Assembly: GCA_003258405.1 (NCBI GenBank)
Contig: QKPN01000003.1
Location: 1 to 64,000, forward strand
DNA: 64,000 bases
From: Rhodobacteraceae bacterium DSL-40
Lineage (GTDB): Bacteria; Pseudomonadota; Alphaproteobacteria; Rhodobacterales; Rhodobacteraceae
Direction of reading: 5' to 3'
Shown piece by piece: positions 63,894-64,000 of the stretch. Below the pieces are notes generated by a model. The model was not told the DNA's origin and did no database searches. It was given only the letters and a program-made list of their open reading frames with translations. Numbering within the stretch: the first letter of the stretch is position 1; every line of letters begins with the position of its first letter. Made by a program: the position numbers and the translations under genes.

Positions 63894-64000
63894 ATGCACG
63901 TCATCTTCCGCGAGAGCCACGGGCTCGAGGATGCAGCGGCGCCGCAGGATCTCGGCCAGGATCCGGCCGAGCTCGTGGTGCTGTCCTTCTCCGACAGCGA
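63894..64000 (+). CDS. cobN: Cobaltochelatase subunit CobN (5' end only)
   Basis: The first 35 residues (MHVIFRESHGLEDA ... PQDLGQDPAELVVLSFSDS) match the start of CobN, the large subunit that inserts cobalt into hydrogenobyrinate diamide. The gene runs beyond the window; a complete CobN has over 1000 residues. It begins 14 nt after the cobW stop. Confidence 0.9.
   Translation, partial: MHVIFRESHGLEDAAAPQDLGQDPAELVVLSFSDS

Overview
The window comes from a high-G+C alphaproteobacterium, most probably a member of the Rhodobacteraceae/Paracoccaceae. This rests on protein content and gene order (accB-accC-aat-DUF2155-mlaD-NDUFA12, tig-clpP-clpX, glnB-glnA, an RNase E with an acidic insert in its S1 domain, and a B12 riboswitch ahead of cobW-cobN). 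The genus cannot be named from the sequence alone.

Layout. 1-2263 is a small foreign block: a broken, apparently chimeric IS3-family transposase, then two strikingly A+T-rich genes (a DUF2156 acyltransferase-like protein and a membrane protein) facing each other. 2264-32171 is mostly core genome: zapE, an AlaX-type editing protein, an MFS transporter, a globin with an FNR-like upstream site, a DUF2189 membrane protein, prfB, mrcA, rne with a long leader, an aminotransferase, an M48 protease with a DsbA-like protein, accBC, aat, envelope and complex I accessory genes, clpX/clpP/tig, tRNA-Leu, glnBA, an amidohydrolase, an MDR oxidoreductase and an L-lactate dehydrogenase.

32261-47173 is an accessory-looking block. 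A TAXI-type TRAP transporter operon (binding protein, DUF1850, fused permease) runs into a DctB-like kinase and a DctD-like regulator that has lost its GAFTGA loop. A convergent NarL-type regulator/kinase pair follows. That pair is divergent from a tightly overlapping MoxR-DUF58-DUF4381-vWA-vWA-TPR-BatD operon. The layout recalls methanol-dehydrogenase maturation clusters with their divergent two-component genes, but no dehydrogenase gene is in the window. The TRAP and MoxR upstream regions share a palindrome and a second motif, which hints at common control. A truncated coding remnant lies at the left edge of the block and tRNA-Cys at the right edge.

47394-64000 returns to chromosomal content: tRNA-Cys, a Prx5-type peroxiredoxin, a thioesterase, the ligase-associated repair pair pdeM and DEXH helicase, an orphan RTX protein, an SDR, the complete urtABCDE urea ABC transporter, a PfkB-type kinase and a small metal chaperone. 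Last comes a cobalamin riboswitch whose expression platform appears to hide the ribosome binding site of a DUF1636-cobW-cobN operon. cobN runs off the end of the window.
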